Shown: piece after piece, positions 19,057 to 28,273 of the stretch
Layout of the letters: each line of letters starts with the position of its first letter
Numbering within the stretch: the first letter of the stretch is position 1
Assembly (NCBI GenBank): GCA_903930535.1
Contig: CAIYYX010000219.1
Location: forward strand, 1-46,241
DNA length: 46,241 nt
Origin: an uncultured Sterolibacterium sp.
GTDB taxonomy: Bacteria > Pseudomonadota > Gammaproteobacteria > Burkholderiales > Rhodocyclaceae
Direction: 5' to 3'
Notes under the pieces: generated by a model
Seen by the model: only the letters and a program-made list of their open reading frames with translations
Database searches by the model: none
Told to the model about the DNA's origin: nothing
Made by a program: the position numbers and the translations under genes

Positions 19057-19085
19057 TTGACTATCAGGCATTTTCCTTTCAAAAT
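19057..19085 (+). promoter_or_regulatory. Candidate promoter of the nucleotidyltransferase-fold gene
   Basis: TTGACT (19057-19062), 17 bases, CAAAAT (19080-19085; four of six), in an AT-rich stretch about 30 bases before the ATG. This would give the cassette gene its own promoter. Confidence 0.4.
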
Positions 19086-19115
19086 ACAAAATATCGTAAA
19101 TTGAATGGAAAAATC

Positions 19116-20135
19116 ATGTTTTTCCACGAGTTATCTTCAAATCAGCTACGGGTGTCAGTGGATGCCAGGCAAACCTATGAGGCTTACCGTGAGGCTCACC
19201 GAAATGCAGTCCAGTACGCCGGTGGGCTCACCTGGAAGCTTGTCGATGGGCGCGAGTACCTGATCAAAGTGATCAACCGGAGGGGCGGCAACAAAAGCCT
19301 GGGACCGCGCTCGCCAGAAACAGAGCGGATTCATGATGAGTTCGTCGCGGGAAAGCTGCGTGCCAAAGAGCGCGAGGGGCATCTGGCGGCATCGCTCCGG
19401 GAATTCACCGGCATGGCTCGCGGCGTCGGCATCAATCGCGTCCCGTCCATCGTGACGGTAGCCTTGCGTAAGCTGGACGACTATGGATTGCTTGGCAAGA
19501 ATCTGATGGTCATTGGCACCAACGCAATGTACGGCTACGAGTCAATAGCGGGGGTCATGTTCGATGCCGGTCTGATGGCCACGACCGATGTCGATTTCCT
19601 ATGGGATGCACGCGCCGTACTGAAGCTGGGAATGCTGGATAACGATGTTGCCGAGGCAGGCGTGCTGGCTATTTTGCGCAAGATCGACAAGTCGTTCGAG
19701 CCCTTGAGTCAAAACGGATTCAGGGCTGTCAATAGGGATGGTTTCTACGTTGATCTGGTCAAGCAAACCGCGAATCCGCCTTGGAAATCGACGGAGCCAG
19801 AGCGGATTGCAGCCGAGGATCTGATGCCAGCCGGGCTTCCCAATATAAAGTGGCTGCTATCGAGTGAAAAGTTTCACTCGGTGGTCATGGGCCAGGACGG
19901 CTTCCCCGCGCCAATGGTATCTCCAGACCCAAGGGCATTCGCGGTGTACAAGCAATGGTTGAGCACCCAAGCCGACAGGGAACCTGAGAAGAAGCGACGG
20001 GACCAATTGCAAGCCCTGGCGACAGTGGAACTGGTGCGCGACAAACTTCCCCATCTTCCCCTGGATGAGAACGCAGAGCGGATGTTTCCGAAGAAGGTGC
20101 GAAGCTTGATGAAAGAACCGGGTATCGGCCTGTAG
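19116..20135 (+). CDS. Nucleotidyltransferase-fold protein (GSU2403-like)
   Basis: 339 residues from ATG 19116; an in-frame TTG at 19101 would add five. It resembles a little-studied bacterial family annotated as nucleotidyltransferase-fold proteins. Visible are a glycine-rich VIGTNAMYGYES near 136-147 and the acidic pair in TTDVDFLWD (about 162-170), which fit the nucleotide- and metal-binding parts of the polymerase-beta fold; a later YVDLV may give the third acid. The substrate is unknown, and no DNA, RNA or small-molecule target can be claimed. It stands alone between duplicated ends of gltX. Base composition and codon use look less GC-rich than the flanks, consistent with transfer. A toxin or defence role is possible but not shown. 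Confidence 0.7.
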   Translation: MFFHELSSNQLRVSVDARQTYEAYREAHRNAVQYAGGLTWKLVDGREYLIKVINRRGGNKSLGPRSPETERIHDEFVAGKLRAKEREGHLAASLREFTGMARGVGINRVPSIVTVALRKLDDYGLLGKNLMVIGTNAMYGYESIAGVMFDAGLMATTDVDFLWDARAVLKLGMLDNDVAEAGVLAILRKIDKSFEPLSQNGFRAVNRDGFYVDLVKQTANPPWKSTEPERIAAEDLMPAGLPNIKWLLSSEKFHSVVMGQDGFPAPMVSPDPRAFAVYKQWLSTQADREPEKKRRDQLQALATVELVRDKLPHLPLDENAERMFPKKVRSLMKEPGIGL

Positions 20136-20140
20136 CGGTC

Positions 20141-20186
20141 AGACGCCGTGCTCGAGGTGCTCGGCCGCGAGCGCGTCCTGGAGCGC
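20141..20186. repeat. 46-bp perfect direct repeat, copy 2
   Basis: Identical to 18933-18978. Read in the gltX frame it continues LARIL and a TGA at 20202-20204, so it looks like a displaced original or relic gltX terminus. Confidence 0.95.
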
Positions 20187-20254
20187 TTGGCGCGGATTCT
20201 CTGACATTGACAAGCCGCCGGCAAGAGAACATTCTGGCCATTCCAATTGCATTG

Positions 20255-21088
20255 ATGGCTCCCTCCATGTCGCTGCCGTTGTTGCTGTGTTCCAGCCTCT
20301 TCCTGGCGGCCTGCGCGACCCCCTTATCGAATGGACGGGCGCAGGACATGGTTCCTGCCTCGTTCAGCGCGGCCTATTCCGAGCTTGGCATGCGGCTGCA
20401 ACTGGCGACTGCCGCCAAGGGCGATCCGTGTGCAGATTTCGGCTGCGGCTATGCCCTGGCCTTCGACATGCAGGTGCTGCGTCTGGGATCCCGCCTGTCC
20501 AAAGTGGCCTACGATGTCTATCCCGACTTGCGAACGCGAGTAGAAAAGTTCGAAATCGTCGTCGCAGACAAGTTCGATCCGGGTGCGACTTCCAGCGCCA
20601 ACGGGAAAGTGGTGATCTATCGAGGCCTGAGCAAGTTACGCCTCGACGAGGTCTCCTTGGCCTTCGTCATTGCCCGCGAAATGGCTCAGGTCATCGCCAC
20701 TCACCACGATGAGAATTCGGCGGTGAGCATCCTCTTTTCGGTGCTGTCGCAAGTCCTGCTGCCCGTCGCCAATCTCGCCCGGAGCGCCGCCGCAATCATT
20801 CAGGCGAACACCCTGACGGCGGCAACGGCCACCACCGCCGCTTCGTTTGCCGGCTCAAAACTGGTGAAGTCGAATAAACAGGATGAGCAGTCGGAAGAAG
20901 CCGATGCCGTCGCCCTGTCACTGCTCGACAAACTGGGCTGGAGCCCCAGGGAGGTCAGCGATGCGCTGACCAAGGCAGTGCGGACGCCGGGCGGCGATGC
21001 CTGGCTCAAGGATCTCTATGCTTCGGTCGTGAGATGCGGCATATTGGCTGAGAGATTACAGGTCGTCGCGCATGGCACGAGTCCTTGA
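20255..21088 (+). CDS. M48-like lipoprotein with degenerate zinc motif
   Basis: 277 residues from ATG 20255 (a TTG at 20207 is the furthest in-frame start). The N-terminus is a lipoprotein signal with lipobox LAAC, so the protein is probably anchored in the periplasm. The middle resembles M48-family metallopeptidases (VVIYRGLSKLRLDEVSLAFVI), but the HExxH position reads AREMAQVIATHH: the first zinc histidine is arginine and the second is glutamine. The downstream EEADAVAL, which gives the third ligand in active members, is kept. It is therefore likely a non-catalytic relative, or one that binds zinc differently. Its end overlaps the 3' end of mnmC on the other strand by 33 bases. A TTGACA at 20207 with a weak -10 may be its promoter. 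The role is unknown. Confidence 0.65.
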   Translation: MAPSMSLPLLLCSSLFLAACATPLSNGRAQDMVPASFSAAYSELGMRLQLATAAKGDPCADFGCGYALAFDMQVLRLGSRLSKVAYDVYPDLRTRVEKFEIVVADKFDPGATSSANGKVVIYRGLSKLRLDEVSLAFVIAREMAQVIATHHDENSAVSILFSVLSQVLLPVANLARSAAAIIQANTLTAATATTAASFAGSKLVKSNKQDEQSEEADAVALSLLDKLGWSPREVSDALTKAVRTPGGDAWLKDLYASVVRCGILAERLQVVAHGTSP

Positions 21089-23017
21089 CGCGCTGCCACG
21101 GCGCAAACTGCGCAGCAGGAAACGCGCCGGGTCGACGGCCCCCACCAGTTCACGCTCCAGCGGCAGCGGCTCGCCTTCGAGTCCTGCCGCGAGAAGTTCG
21201 GCGGCCAGCGTCGCCCAGATCAGGCCGCGAGCGCCAAGGCCCAGCACGCCGAAGAGTCCGCTCTGACGCGGAAATTCGCCAAGCTGCGTGGCGCCGGCAG
21301 CGGCCGCCAGGTCTGCATTGACCTCTGGCAGGGCGCCGATCAGCGGCAAACGATCCAGCGTCATGGCGCGCAAACCCGAGCGGCCGGCGAGCGATTCCGC
21401 GGCGATGTCTTTGGCAAACCCCGGCAGCATGAATTCCAGCCGCGCCAGGTTGCCGCGGCTTTCCGCGACGTTGATTCCTTCCTCCTCGTTGTCCTTGACG
21501 AAGCTGGCGCCGAAGCTGCGCATGCCATTGATCGCAGGCGTGACATAGCCTAAGCGGCAGACGACGATGTTTGGCGGCGCGGCGCGCTCCTGCGCGAGGT
21601 AGTTGACCTGGCCGCGGGCCACACGCAGGGTCAGATCCAGCCTGGGCAGCAGGCGGCGGGCATCGGCGGCGTTGGCGAGGATGAGCACGGGGGCGCTGGC
21701 GATGAGGCTGCCTCTCGCATCCATGACGCACCAGCCGTCCTCTGTCCTCTCCATGCGGTCAACCGTGCGGCCGAAAAGTTGCCTGATGCGCCCGGGGTGA
21801 CGCTGCAGGTTGGCGCGGCACAGGCTCCCCGGGTCCACCCAGCCGCCGCCGGGAAACCACCAGCCGCCCGAGGTCACCGGATGGCCGGCAAGAGTCATCG
21901 CCTCTTCCTGATCTACGAACGAGAGGTAATCGGCTGAAGGCATTTGCCGCTCGACCAGCAGGCGCTGGTTCTCCTCGTTTTCCGGATCGCGCGCCAGATG
22001 CAGCACGCCGCAGGCCTGCCAACTGACCGGCAGGCCGGCAGCGGACAGGGCCTGGAGATGCCGCCGTCCGTGAAGGTAGGCGGCGCGGGTGAGCCGCGCC
22101 AGATAATTGTCATCCATGCTGGGCAGGGGACGCAGTACGCCGGCAGGATTGCCCGAGGCGAACTGTGCGGGTTCTTCCGCGCGCTCCACCAACTGGATTT
22201 CCCAGCCGCGGGCGGCCAAGCGTTCGGCGCAGGATGTGCCGGCGAGACCTGCGCCGACGATCACCGCGCGCCTGTCCCGGGGCGCCGAAGACCGGGAAAT
22301 GCCATGCCTGCCCGTCAGCATCTCGCGCTTGTGGCCAAAGCCTTTGCGCCGTTCGAGTGTCCAGCCGCCAGAGGCGAGGGTCTCGCACACTTCGCCCGCG
22401 ACGCTCCAGGTGGCAAGCGTCGCTCCCGGTGTTGCCAGTCGTGTCAGCGCCGCGAGAAAGCTCTTCGACCAGAGTTCAGGATTCTTTGCAGGCGAAAAGC
22501 CGTCGAGGAAGAAAGCGTCGGCTACCGCCGCAAGTTGCGGCAGCAGCGTGGTGGCTTCCCCCAGAAAAAGGGTCAGGCTGAGGCAATCATTCTCGAAATT
22601 GAGGCGATGGCAGCCGGCTGCGAGCACAGGCCACTGTCGCCTCAGCTCAGCCGACAGGCTTGCCAGTTCCGGCCAGCGGCCGTGCGCTGTGGCCAGGTCG
22701 CCGGCGGCAAAGGGATGCTTCTCGAAGGAGACGAAATGCAGCTTCCGGCAAGGCCGAGGATCGTTCTTCCACGCCTGCCATGTCGCGAGAAAATTCAGTC
22801 CGAGGCCGAAGCCTGTCTCGACGATGACGAAGGCGTCACGCCCCTGCCAGTTGCCGGGCAGTTCGTTGCCGCCGAGGAACACATGCCGCGACTGTTCCAG
22901 CCCGCCTGCGGCGGAATGATAGACGTCGTCATAGTCCGGCGAATAAGGCGTGCCGTCCGGGGTGAGGGAGAGCTTCGCCGGGACAATTGTCGGGCTAAAG
23001 CCCGACCTACCATTCAT
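21056..23017 (-). CDS. mnmC: Bifunctional tRNA wobble-uridine modification enzyme MnmC
   Basis: 653 residues. The N-terminal methyltransferase (about 1-240) has DYDDVYHSAAGGLEQSRHVF and FVIVETGFGLGLNFL; the C-terminal FAD oxidoreductase starts with AVIVGAGLAGTSCAERL near 248. MnmC converts the carboxymethylaminomethyl group of U34 in certain tRNAs to methylaminomethyl. The only in-frame canonical start before the conserved region is ATG 23017, which lies in the 7-base loop of a palindromic repeat pair. The first ten residues (MNGRSGFSPT) are thus encoded by repeat sequence and have no counterpart in related proteins. lysS lies 90 bp upstream on the same strand. The 3' end overlaps the M48-like gene. 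Confidence 0.9.
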   Translation of the reverse strand: MNGRSGFSPTIVPAKLSLTPDGTPYSPDYDDVYHSAAGGLEQSRHVFLGGNELPGNWQGRDAFVIVETGFGLGLNFLATWQAWKNDPRPCRKLHFVSFEKHPFAAGDLATAHGRWPELASLSAELRRQWPVLAAGCHRLNFENDCLSLTLFLGEATTLLPQLAAVADAFFLDGFSPAKNPELWSKSFLAALTRLATPGATLATWSVAGEVCETLASGGWTLERRKGFGHKREMLTGRHGISRSSAPRDRRAVIVGAGLAGTSCAERLAARGWEIQLVERAEEPAQFASGNPAGVLRPLPSMDDNYLARLTRAAYLHGRRHLQALSAAGLPVSWQACGVLHLARDPENEENQRLLVERQMPSADYLSFVDQEEAMTLAGHPVTSGGWWFPGGGWVDPGSLCRANLQRHPGRIRQLFGRTVDRMERTEDGWCVMDARGSLIASAPVLILANAADARRLLPRLDLTLRVARGQVNYLAQERAAPPNIVVCRLGYVTPAINGMRSFGASFVKDNEEEGINVAESRGNLARLEFMLPGFAKDIAAESLAGRSGLRAMTLDRLPLIGALPEVNADLAAAAGATQLGEFPRQSGLFGVLGLGARGLIWATLAAELLAAGLEGEPLPLERELVGAVDPARFLLRSLRRGSASRTRAMRDDL

Positions 23018-23039
23018 GTAGGTCGGGCTTTAGCCCGAC
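22989..23039. repeat. Palindromic repeat A, perfect inverted pair
   Basis: Arms of 22 bp (22989-23010 and 23018-23039), fully complementary, with loop CATTCAT. Each arm is itself palindromic (GTCGGGCT...AGCCCGAC). The loop contains the mnmC start codon on the minus strand. The transcript could fold into one long hairpin or two short ones. Confidence 0.95.
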
Positions 23040-23066
23040 ATGGGTGGTCAAGCATCTCTAAGATCC

Positions 23067-23107
23067 TCGGGCTGCACCCGTCCGGGCGTCTCCATCGAAA
23101 GCCCGAC

Positions 23108-23112
<5 letters not shown>
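23067..23112. repeat. Mosaic repeat A', copy 2
   Basis: Inverted relative to 17523-17568. On the minus strand it begins at the lysS TAA stop (23110-23108). Together with the pair at 22989-23039 it fills the gap between lysS and mnmC. Confidence 0.8.
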
Positions 23113-24613
<1,501 letters not shown>

Positions 24614-24631
24614 GGCGGTCTTCCGCAAAAG

Positions 24632-25384
24632 TTAAATTCGGCGAAGGTCAACGACCGGCTCTGCGCCGAAGTCGTTTGCTTCAATGTGATGGATGAGTCG
24701 TCGCGCTGCGTCTTCTGGCGTGGCGAGCGCACCTGACTCCTTGAGCGCCAGAAAGCGCGACTGCTCCTTGAAATCACCGGGCGCCAGGGCGCGGATCACG
24801 GCCTGCATGTCGGTGTCTATCATGCCCGGTGCCAGGGAGGCTATGCGGGCGCCGCGGGGGAGTTGCTGCTGTTCGAGCGCGACGCAGCGCGTGAAATGAT
24901 CGAGCGCCGCCTTGGTCGCGCAATAGACGCTCCATCCCTCGTAGGCCTTGTGCGCCGCGCCCGAGGTGATGTTCACAATCCTTTTCTGCGCCGGCCAGCC
25001 TGAGGTGAGGCGCAGGAAGGCGGATGTGAGCGCCATGGGCGCGCTGAGATTCAGCGTCACGCTGGCGGCGATTTCATCAGACAGCAGACGCTGCGCCGGT
25101 CGCACTGGCTCGACGGTGCCGGCATTGTTGATGAGGCAGATCTCTGTGAGGGTTTCGGGACTGACTGCGGCAAGGCTATCTTCCAGCGCAGCGACGGCTT
25201 TGCTCACATCGCAGAGATCGACCCTTCTGGCATCGACCAGGCAGCCCCTGGACGCGGCGCGATTCTGCAGCGCCGACATCGCACTCCTGGCCATGCAGAC
25301 CAAACGGTGATCGGGAGCCATCAGCGCTTCCGCCAGGGCCGCCCCCAGGCCGCGCGAGGCACCGGTGATGATGGTGAGTCTCAT
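24632..25384 (-). CDS. Short-chain dehydrogenase/reductase
   Basis: 250 residues of a classical SDR: N-terminal cofactor motif TGASRGLG, NNAG near 88, catalytic ITSG...YCATK, and a late APGMIDTDM. It resembles sepiapterin- or benzil-reductase-like NADP(H) enzymes; the substrate cannot be assigned. It starts 7 bases after prfB and ends 18 bases before lysS, so the three are one likely transcript. An SDR in this position is not part of the common prfB-lysS pair. Confidence 0.85.
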   Translation of the reverse strand: MRLTIITGASRGLGAALAEALMAPDHRLVCMARSAMSALQNRAASRGCLVDARRVDLCDVSKAVAALEDSLAAVSPETLTEICLINNAGTVEPVRPAQRLLSDEIAASVTLNLSAPMALTSAFLRLTSGWPAQKRIVNITSGAAHKAYEGWSVYCATKAALDHFTRCVALEQQQLPRGARIASLAPGMIDTDMQAVIRALAPGDFKEQSRFLALKESGALATPEDAARRLIHHIEANDFGAEPVVDLRRI

Positions 25385-25391
25385 GGCTGTC

Positions 25392-26496
25392 CTATACGCC
25401 CTGCTTCAGGCTGGCCTCGATGAAGGGATCGAGATCGCCGTCGAGAACCCCCTGGGTATTGCCGATCTCGACATTGGTGCGCAAATCCTTGATGCGCGAC
25501 TGGTCGAGCACGTAACTCCTGATCTGGTGGCCCCAGCCGATGTCGGTCTTGGAGTCCTCCAACTTCTGCTGCTCGGCCTGGCGCTTTCTGAGTTCCGCCT
25601 CGTAGAGGCGGGATTTCAACATGGCCATGGCCTCGGCGCGGTTCCTGTGCTGCGAGCGGTCGTTCTGACACTGCACGACGATGCCCGAGGGGATATGGGT
25701 GATGCGCACCGCCGAGTCCGTCTTGTTGATGTGCTGGCCGCCGGCGCCGCTGGCGCGGTAGGTGTCCACGCGCAGATCCGCCGGATTGATATCGACCTCG
25801 ATCGAGTCGTCGACTTCCGGGTAGGCGAAGACGCTGGCGAAGCTGGTGTGGCGGCGCGCGCCGGAATCGAAGGGCGACTTTCTGACGAGGCGGTGGATGC
25901 CGGTCTCGGTGCGCAGGTGTCCGTAGGCGTAGTCGCCATTGACCTTGATGGTCGCGGTCTTGATGCCTGCCACTTCGCCCTCCGACTGTTCCAGCACCTC
26001 CGGGGTAAAGCCCTTGCGCTCGCAGTAGCGCAGGTACATGCGCAGCAGCATCGAGGCCCAGTCCTGCGCCTCGGTGCCGCCGGCGCCGGCCTGGATGTCG
26101 ATGAAGCAGTTGTTGGGATCGACGGGGTTGGAAAACATGCGGCGGAATTCGAGGCCGACGATCTGTTCGTCGAGGCGGTCGATGTCGCCCTCGACGCTCC
26201 CGAGCATGTCGTCGTCGTTTTCCGTGCGCGCCATCTCGAAAAGCTCAGTGGTGTCCGAGAGCTTGCTGTCCAGCGCGCGCAGGGCCAGCACCACGTCTTC
26301 CAGCACCTTCTTCTCGCGGCCAAGATCCTGGGCGCGCTGGGCATCCTTCCAGATGTCCGGGTCTTCCAGGTCGCGTTCGAGTATCTCTAGCTTCGCTGCC
26401 TTGGCATCGAAGTCAAAGATACCTCCGCAGTTCGGTGCAACGCCCGGTCAGGTCCGAGAGGCGGTTGGCGAGGATGTTGATGCGTTCGGCTTCCAT
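25392..26496 (-). CDS. prfB: Peptide chain release factor 2 (programmed +1 frameshift)
   Basis: RF2 reads UGA and UAA stops and releases the peptide. ATG 26496 opens a 27-codon frame ([18 protein letters not shown]...) ending in an in-frame TGA (26415-26413). Skipping T26415 continues the frame ([20 protein letters not shown]...) to give 367 residues. Visible are the stop-recognition tripeptide SPF (in [13 protein letters not shown]) and GGQ at 252-254 ([13 protein letters not shown]). The zero-frame ORF from 26306 is only a fragment and should not be taken as the gene start. The coding parts are 26496-26416 joined to 26414-25392. Confidence 0.96.
26412..26427 (-). other. prfB autoregulatory +1 frameshift site
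   Basis: Minus-strand order: GGAGG (internal Shine-Dalgarno), TAT, slippery CTT, TGA, C. This is the standard RF2 arrangement (AGG-TAT-CTT-TGA-C). Slow termination at UGA when RF2 is scarce favours the shift. Confidence 0.95.
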
Positions 26497-26560
26497 GAGG
26501 GCGGGCTTCCAAAACGGCAAATTATACACGGGCGGCCCAGGCCCGAGAGCGGCGAATTGA

Positions 26561-26761
26561 ACGGGGAGCAACTCGTCTAAGCCAACTGGATTATCTGTTT
26601 CAGGCGCTCGCACACTGGCGCAAAAGGACTTCTTCGAGCGCGGGCTTTCCTCGGGTGAGAAGGCGAGAAAATCAGGCAAGTATGCTTTCTCGAACGCGGT
26701 CCTGGGCAAACTCGCCCGGCGCCTTGAAAAGGTCCGCAAGGGGCGCGGCGTCACCGCATGA
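26561..26761 (+). pseudogene. Truncated antitoxin remnant upstream of parE
   Basis: An open frame of 66 codons with no ATG, GTG or TTG, ending TGA at 26759-26761 in a 4-base overlap (ATGA) with parE. Its C-terminal part, LAQKDFFERGLSSGEKARKS and on to LARRLEKVRKG, looks like the C-terminal half of a small antitoxin of the YlcI/YnfO or ParD-like type. The DNA-binding N-terminus is missing. The family assignment is by resemblance only. Confidence 0.55.
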
Positions 26762-27066
26762 GCCGTTTCCGGGTCCGCTTCACGCGGGAAGCGGAAGCGG
26801 ATTTGCTGCAGTTGTTCGACTTTTTGCGCGCGAGGGATTTTAACGCCGCCGAGCGTGCGGAGGCCGCGATTGCCAAGGCGATCGAACTACTGGAAGTCTT
26901 TCCCTTTTCCTGTCGCAAAGCCCTCGGAGGCGCCGGCAGTCCATTTCTGCGCGAACTGATCATTCCCTTCGGGGATTCCGGCTATGTGGCGCTGTTCGAG
27001 ATAGAGGATGCTCGGACTGTGACCCTTCTCGATGTGCGCTATCAGCGGGAAGATGACTACCATTAG
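26758..27066 (+). CDS. parE: ParE/RelE-family toxin
   Basis: 102 residues with the ParE-like pattern FRVRFTREAEADLLQLFDFL, a central F-P...R-x4 segment and a GYVALFEIEDARTVTLLDVRYQ strand pair, ending EDDYH. Family members inhibit gyrase or act as ribosome-dependent nucleases. It appears complete. The usual partner upstream is reduced to a start-less fragment (26561-26761), so either the toxin is silent or inactive, or an antitoxin elsewhere controls it. It sits on the plus strand between minus-strand prfB and murI. Confidence 0.82.
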   Translation: MSRFRVRFTREAEADLLQLFDFLRARDFNAAERAEAAIAKAIELLEVFPFSCRKALGGAGSPFLRELIIPFGDSGYVALFEIEDARTVTLLDVRYQREDDYH

Positions 27067-27071
27067 GATCA

Positions 27072-27857
27072 TCAAATATCAGCAAGTTGCGCCGGTGCGC
27101 TGACGCGCGCGGCGAGCCAGCCAAGACCCAGCGCCGGCAGCGCAGCCAAGAGGCGTTCAGGTTTGGCCGTGGCGAGCAACTTCAGGCTGCCGTCGCTGCC
27201 TGTGCTCTCGCCACTGAGGCGCACGACCTGACGGGCGACGGCCGCCGCCACATCCACCAGTTCCGCCCGTCCAATGATCAGCGGTTCCAGGAGAGGCGCG
27301 AGAAAACTGTAGTGGGTGCAGCCCAGGACCAGTCTGTCCATGCCGGCTTCAAGCAGAGGCAAAATCTTGGCCGAGACCTCGCTTGCCAAAGCCGGATCGT
27401 TGAGGTCGAGTTTTTCGATGCGCGTCGCCCAGCCCGGGCAGGCTTCGACATGCACCGCGACCTCGCCCCGGTGATCGCGGATGAGGCGGGCTAAGCCTGC
27501 GCTCTTGGCGGTCGATTCCGTCGCCAGCACGGCGATACGGCGGCTCAAGGAAGAGGCGGCGGCAGGCTTGACGCCTGGTTCGACGCCGACCACGGCGATC
27601 TCACTATTCTGCTCGCGCAAGGCGCGCAAGGCGGCCGCCGTCGCCGTGTTGCAGGCGACGACGACGGTGCTGCAGCCGCAGTTCGCAAGGTGGCGGCCGA
27701 TGGCCAGAACGCGCCCGCGGATGAAGTCGTCTGACTTGGCGCCGTAGGGAAGGTGGGCGGTATCGGCGAGATAGAGGAGGTCGGCGCCAGGCAGTGCGCG
27801 GCTGATTGCGGCGAGCACAGACAGTCCGCCCAGGCCGGAATCGAACACCCCTATCAT
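27072..27857 (-). CDS. murI: Glutamate racemase
   Basis: 261 residues. MIGVFDSGLGGLSVL at the start, with the two catalytic cysteines C69 (VVACNTATA) and C180 (LVLGCTHYSFL). It makes D-glutamate for peptidoglycan in the cytoplasm. It starts 7 bases after the end of the small periplasmic-protein gene and is probably co-transcribed with it and the fumarase gene. Confidence 0.95.
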   Translation of the reverse strand: MIGVFDSGLGGLSVLAAISRALPGADLLYLADTAHLPYGAKSDDFIRGRVLAIGRHLANCGCSTVVVACNTATAAALRALREQNSEIAVVGVEPGVKPAAASSLSRRIAVLATESTAKSAGLARLIRDHRGEVAVHVEACPGWATRIEKLDLNDPALASEVSAKILPLLEAGMDRLVLGCTHYSFLAPLLEPLIIGRAELVDVAAAVARQVVRLSGESTGSDGSLKLLATAKPERLLAALPALGLGWLAARVSAPAQLADI

Positions 27858-27864
27858 CGGGGCT

Positions 27865-28242
27865 CTACTTGTCGATGACCACGCGGGTGGAAAACAGGAC
27901 GTTTGTAAAGTCGCGGCTCAGCGTCTTGCTGTGGAACTTGGCCATGACATCGCCATCGGCAAAGCGGATCGTGTTGCCTGCCTTCACTGCGATGGCAGGC
28001 GATACCACCCACTGGGTCTTCTTGCCGTCCTTGACCTCGATATAGGTGAACTGCTGGGCGTCGAGGGTGCTGACCACCTTGCCCGTCCGGGTCAGCGGCG
28101 CGTCGGCCTTGCTCATGTCCGCCGCGGGTGCGGCACCGTGGCCGGATGGCGGCAACACCGGGTGTCCGGATGGCAGTGGTTCGGCGGCAATCGAGACGAG
28201 CGAGAATGCGGCCAGGGAAAGCAGGGTGGTGATTTTTTTCAT
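27865..28242 (-). CDS. Small periplasmic protein, NrfJ-like
   Basis: 125 residues with an N-terminal Sec signal (LLSLAAFSLVSIAA), a Pro/Gly/His-rich linker (about 20-45), and a beta-rich domain: GKVVSTLDAQQFTYIEVKDG, then IRFADGDVMAKFHSKTLSRD. The domain resembles NrfJ-related proteins found near c-type cytochrome genes, but the function is not established and no cytochrome gene is adjacent. AGAGG stands 7 bases before the ATG. It lies 31 bases after the fumarase gene and 7 before murI. Confidence 0.7.
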   Translation of the reverse strand: MKKITTLLSLAAFSLVSIAAEPLPSGHPVLPPSGHGAAPAADMSKADAPLTRTGKVVSTLDAQQFTYIEVKDGKKTQWVVSPAIAVKAGNTIRFADGDVMAKFHSKTLSRDFTNVLFSTRVVIDK

Positions 28243-28273
28243 GGAATGCCTCTTGGAAAGTGGGAGAGCCGGG

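Larger units (their letters stand above)
18979..20186 (+). mobile_element. Candidate 1208-bp cassette inserted at the gltX 3' end
   Basis: The unit between the two 46-bp gltX-tail repeats plus one repeat. It contains the final six codons of the present gltX, a promoter-like stretch, and one nucleotidyltransferase-fold gene less GC-rich than its neighbours. The downstream copy still reads as a complete alternative gltX end. No integrase or transposase gene is inside it, so it would have moved with help from elsewhere or by homologous recombination. The call rests on the repeat geometry only. Confidence 0.5.

Noticed and set aside
25392..26306. prfB taken as a 304-residue gene starting at 26306
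   Set aside because: Domain 1 of RF2 lies upstream and is reached by the programmed frameshift at 26412-26427.
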